64,000 nucleotides of DNA from CAZFGK01 sp964518635. GTDB lineage: Bacteria; Zixibacteria; MSB-5A5; GN15; FEB-12. This document shows positions 61,274-64,000 of the stretch, one piece after another. A program made the position numbers and the translations under genes. The notes under the pieces were generated by a model, which was given only the letters and a program-made list of their open reading frames with translations, had not been told where the DNA came from and searched no databases. How positions within the stretch are numbered: the first letter of the stretch is position 1; each line of letters begins with the position of its first letter. The stretch covers positions 1-64,000 of the forward strand of contig CAZFGK010000016.1 in assembly GCA_964518635.1 (NCBI GenBank), given 5' to 3'.

Positions 61274-63037
61274 TCATTGGCAGATCGCAGTCGGTGCAAA
61301 TGAGATGAACAGGTGATCGACTAGTGAAGTGAGATCACCTATATCCGGAGTCTGGGTCACGCTCCCATCAATATTCGCCTCACCCGGACAGGCAGGTGGC
61401 TGAAATGAAATGAAGAGATGGTCGACAAGAACTGTCAGGTCGGCAATATCAACACCGTCCATCGGATCAAAATCCACATTTCCCGTTGAACCTATACAGC
61501 ACGCAATCACATGAATCATCGCTGGACGAGTCGGAAGCGTGTGGGTGAAACATCCCGTCACACTTTCCGAGGCCGAGGTAAAAAGCACTGGACCTAGGGA
61601 AACAGGGTTCGAGTCCCCTACTTGTGCAGTGCTGGGAATCGTGAGAAATATTCTTGCCACTGGTCCAGAACCGGATGGGATCGAGGAGCCAGTTATTTTC
61701 CAGACATCCCGACGTGAACCCGGACTTCCTGTAAGTATCTTTGACTTCGTCCAGCCATGTGTGCGAAGCCCGCTGACCGATATTGAATCGAAATTCAGAT
61801 TCAATGCTCCGCCGTAATCAATCGGAATGATCACTTCACTCACAGAAGCACCATTGGTGAGATGAACCGGCACAATCAGGCGAAATCCCGGTGGCGCCGT
61901 TGTATCAAAAGCAACAAGCGAATCTGCAGAGACATCGACTTGTTCAGAGGTCAAGATGGTCAATTTACCATCAAGATTTGATCCCCAGACTTTTCCGCTC
62001 AATGTGTGCGGATATACTCCCCACGCCCCATTGAAATTTGGAGATTCTGCTGCCGGGTAGGTGTCAAACTGCGATAGCGTCACCGGGGCAGCAGGGTTGG
62101 AGACATCGACGGCGATCAGTCCGGATTCAAAATGCGCGATGAAGAGTTTACCGTTCCACCAATGAGCATTGTGGGCAAGCCCGCTCGGACCGATAAAAGT
62201 ACCCGCTAGTTGTATGTCTGAGTAATCAAGAATGTCCCATATTTTGATGTTCTTCCCCGGTGTTTCCTGAGTTGAAAAGAGATAATGACGATCATCTGTC
62301 GGCCAGAGATTATGCGCGAGTCCACCATCCGGCATGGTCACACGGGTGATAAACTGCGGAGCAGCTTTATTGGTCAAATCCCATATTGAGAACGACGAAT
62401 TCAGGCGCTCTGTTACCCAGACGGTGTCGTTAAAGGCGGTCAGATCATGAATGTCAGGAAGAGCTACGTTATTGACATCGATCGGATTTTCAGGATTAGC
62501 CAGACTCACCACGCGGAATCCATTCAAGGCCGAATTGTCAATATACGCGTAACCAGTAATGGTATCGATACAAAACTCAAGTGCGGTGATGTTTCCAGGC
62601 GGAGCATAAGTACGTACGAGATGCAGAGAATCGGGGAGATAGTTCAGGTCGATAATCTGCAGCCCTTGATTCGTGCCCGTACAGAGGGAGACCGCATAGA
62701 GATAATGCGAGTAATGTTTCATCTCACGCCAAAAGACGGTCCCACAGTTGCTCAGTGGCCCCGGGATAGTGTCGACGATTCGACGTCCGGTGACATCAAC
62801 ACAGACAATCCCCGGCTGAATCCCCATAAAGGCATACTCTCGACCAGATGAGTCGGTCCAACCCCAACAACCCGAGCCGCCGAAACTACCAAATTGATAC
62901 TGTTGATCGAGGCACATGACAAAGCCATCGGCGGGATTATCCATGGCGCGAGAGTTCGTAGCGAAGAGAAGGAAAAAGAACAGCAACGGCGAGATGACCG
63001 TTCGGATTTGTGGAGTCAATCTTGATGAGTCGAACAT
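61274..63037 (-). CDS. Choice-of-anchor-B/LVIVD protein with cohesin-like and dockerin-like domains, copy 2
   Basis: Same architecture and near-equal length (587 residues) as copy 1: signal peptide, beta-propeller (CWGWTDSSGREYAFMGI, IKIWDILDYSDIQLAGTF, GLIAVDVSNPAAPVTLSQFDTY), cohesin-like sandwich (VSEVIIPIDYGGALNLNFDS) and two dockerin-like repeats (MDGVDIADLTVLVDHLF, TPDIGDLTSLVDHLF). The two genes are clearly duplicates separated by the lipoprotein gene. Its 5' leader can form a stem that reaches the start codon (63037-63084). Confidence 0.8.
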   Translation of the reverse strand: MFDSSRLTPQIRTVISPLLFFFLLFATNSRAMDNPADGFVMCLDQQYQFGSFGGSGCWGWTDSSGREYAFMGIQPGIVCVDVTGRRIVDTIPGPLSNCGTVFWREMKHYSHYLYAVSLCTGTNQGLQIIDLNYLPDSLHLVRTYAPPGNITALEFCIDTITGYAYIDNSALNGFRVVSLANPENPIDVNNVALPDIHDLTAFNDTVWVTERLNSSFSIWDLTNKAAPQFITRVTMPDGGLAHNLWPTDDRHYLFSTQETPGKNIKIWDILDYSDIQLAGTFIGPSGLAHNAHWWNGKLFIAHFESGLIAVDVSNPAAPVTLSQFDTYPAAESPNFNGAWGVYPHTLSGKVWGSNLDGKLTILTSEQVDVSADSLVAFDTTAPPGFRLIVPVHLTNGASVSEVIIPIDYGGALNLNFDSISVSGLRTHGWTKSKILTGSPGSRRDVWKITGSSIPSGSGPVARIFLTIPSTAQVGDSNPVSLGPVLFTSASESVTGCFTHTLPTRPAMIHVIACCIGSTGNVDFDPMDGVDIADLTVLVDHLFISFQPPACPGEANIDGSVTQTPDIGDLTSLVDHLFISFAPTAICQ

Positions 63038-63084
63038 GAGTCAGTCCTTTTTGCTACCTGCCGATGCAGGTGGTTACTGACTCA
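63037..63084 (-). promoter_or_regulatory. Leader stem-loop covering the start of the copy 2 anchor-B gene
   Basis: On the minus strand TGAGTCAGT (63084-63076) pairs perfectly with ACTGACTCA (63045-63037), which ends at the A of the start codon. Inside is a second perfect stem ACCTGC/GCAGGT (63071-63066 with 63061-63056). The AAAAAGG ribosome site lies in the single-stranded part just before the outer arm. Confidence 0.55.
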
Positions 63085-63166
63085 ATAACGCGCGATATCC
63101 GGTTTTGGCTATGAGCAGGTCGTGAACAGCAGATATAACTCGCGTACAGCAGAGGAAGTGGAATTC

Positions 63167-64000
63167 TCACCCCTTCGGTTCAAGCATTCGTTTCATTTCC
63201 ATGAGCGTCGTCGGGGCGTGGCCGGAGAAGTGGTTGTTGAAGAAGACAAAAATATCGAGCGTGTCGGTCGATTTGTGTGCGTAGGTTTTGAGCAAATTCG
63301 TCCAGTAACTCAACTCCTGCGTTCGGTTGATCTTCACATGGCTGAAATCTTCGGTCAGCACTTTGTGATCTCCCAGCATTCGCAGATAGTGAAATCGCCC
63401 CGTTTTGATATCGACTTTAGGCATCCAGGGATGATCGACTTGAGTAAATGGGATTTTCCGGCTGGTGAGAAGTTCGTAGGTCGCCCGCGTACACCATTTT
63501 CTATTTCGAAATTCGACAGCGATCTGGAGATCATCGGGGATAACGTCCAATATAGCGAGAAGGTCCTCCGAGTGATCTGGCGTGAACGCGTACGGGAATT
63601 GCAGCAGCAACGGTCCGAGCTTCTCCTTGAGCCCTCGTATCGACGCGAGAAACTGCTCGGCTTCGGCTTTCCGCTGATCCATCGTCAGCCATTTCGGTTG
63701 GGATGTCGGTTTCCCCCGTTCAGAATTGTACGCGCTGGTGACATGCCCCCCGTGAGTGACAGTCTGCGGGAACTTTGCGGCGAACTTGAATTCATCGGGG
63801 GTGATCGCGCGCCAGCGGTCGATCATACTCTTTGTTGGGATTCGATAAAAAGTCACATCCAGCTCAACACACGCCATTCTCTCGGCGTAGGATGCCAGCC
63901 AGTCGGTCGGTTTTGAGCTCTCCGGGTAGAAATTGCCGACCCAGTCTGCATAGCTAAAACCGGAAGTCCCCAGCCAGACGGTCGTTCGGTTATTCATCAT
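63167..64000 (-). CDS. DUF72 family protein (YecE-like)
   Basis: The 277-residue TIM-barrel protein has the DUF72 marks WLGTSGFSYADWVGNFYP, ELDVTFYRIP, KFAAKFPQTVTH, LGPLLLQFP, VEFRNRKW and VFFNNHFSGHAP. The biochemical activity of the family is not established. ATG at 64000-63998 or 63997-63995 is the start if the gene is complete; the frame reaches the window edge, so a longer N-terminus cannot be excluded. Confidence 0.85.
   Translation of the reverse strand: MMNNRTTVWLGTSGFSYADWVGNFYPESSKPTDWLASYAERMACVELDVTFYRIPTKSMIDRWRAITPDEFKFAAKFPQTVTHGGHVTSAYNSERGKPTSQPKWLTMDQRKAEAEQFLASIRGLKEKLGPLLLQFPYAFTPDHSEDLLAILDVIPDDLQIAVEFRNRKWCTRATYELLTSRKIPFTQVDHPWMPKVDIKTGRFHYLRMLGDHKVLTEDFSHVKINRTQELSYWTNLLKTYAHKSTDTLDIFVFFNNHFSGHAPTTLMEMKRMLEPKG

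Noticed and set aside
61605..61619. T-loop-like GGTTCGAGTCC, as in a tRNA
   Set aside because: It lies inside a minus-strand coding region. No matching acceptor, D or anticodon stems can be built around it.

Overview
The window looks like a chromosomal segment of an uncultured, diderm bacterium of the FCB group, most likely candidate phylum Zixibacteria or a close relative. This rests on secreted proteins that end in paired dockerin-like repeats (GNVD...DGVDIGDLTVLVDHLF), FlgD-like C-terminal domains, outer-membrane barrels, many lipoproteins and an expanded Ton system. No rRNA or tRNA genes, CRISPR arrays, prophage or transposase genes are visible. Most genes are on the + strand in tight, translationally coupled runs with clear hairpin/T-tract terminators.

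Layout. 1-3.5 kb: the 3' part of a large secreted protein, a small unknown protein, a DinB-like protein and an inverted-repeat element. 3.5-5.5 kb: dCMP deaminase and glutamine synthetase. 5.6-8.4 kb: two tandem glycine-rich lipoproteins. 8.5-15.4 kb: gatA, an alpha/beta hydrolase, gatB, purN, purC and purH. 15.4-18.2 kb: a heme-binding barrel protein, a Calx-beta/cytochrome lipoprotein and YceI. 18.3-25.1 kb: DUF494, coaBC, a family 4 uracil-DNA glycosylase, dnaB, radA and tgt. 25.9-33.5 kb: aldehyde dehydrogenase, carbamate kinase, a CCA-adding-type enzyme, sucC, sucD, ndk and mdh, i.e. a TCA-linked block. 33.7-35.3 kb: a barrel protein and an unknown helical protein.

35.3-35.7 kb is the most unusual non-coding stretch. 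It carries a minus-strand unit with a near-consensus promoter, a very long match to the complement of the 16S rRNA 3' end, a 12-codon ORF and a GCAA-loop terminator. Next to it are a second terminator and another strong secondary structure. 35.7-41.9 kb is an envelope block: a cyclophilin lipoprotein, dxr, rseP, lepB, a DUF1573 protein and ccmA-ccmB-ccmD without ccmC. It is followed by an aspartic protease, a convergent S9 peptidase and a fused E1 of a 2-oxoacid dehydrogenase.

47.7-58.3 kb is an enlarged Ton energy-transduction locus: a TPR protein, a four-helix membrane protein, ExbB, two ExbD and five proteins with TonB-C-like domains. 58.4-63.0 kb holds two paralogous choice-of-anchor-B/cohesin-like/dockerin proteins around a ZU5-like lipoprotein. 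A DUF72 gene runs up to the right edge. dnaB, the gene at 34.4-35.3 kb and the first glycine-rich lipoprotein use AGA/AGG arginine codons far more than their neighbours, which suggests transfer or different selection. All functional calls come from reading motifs in the sequence; no database search was run.
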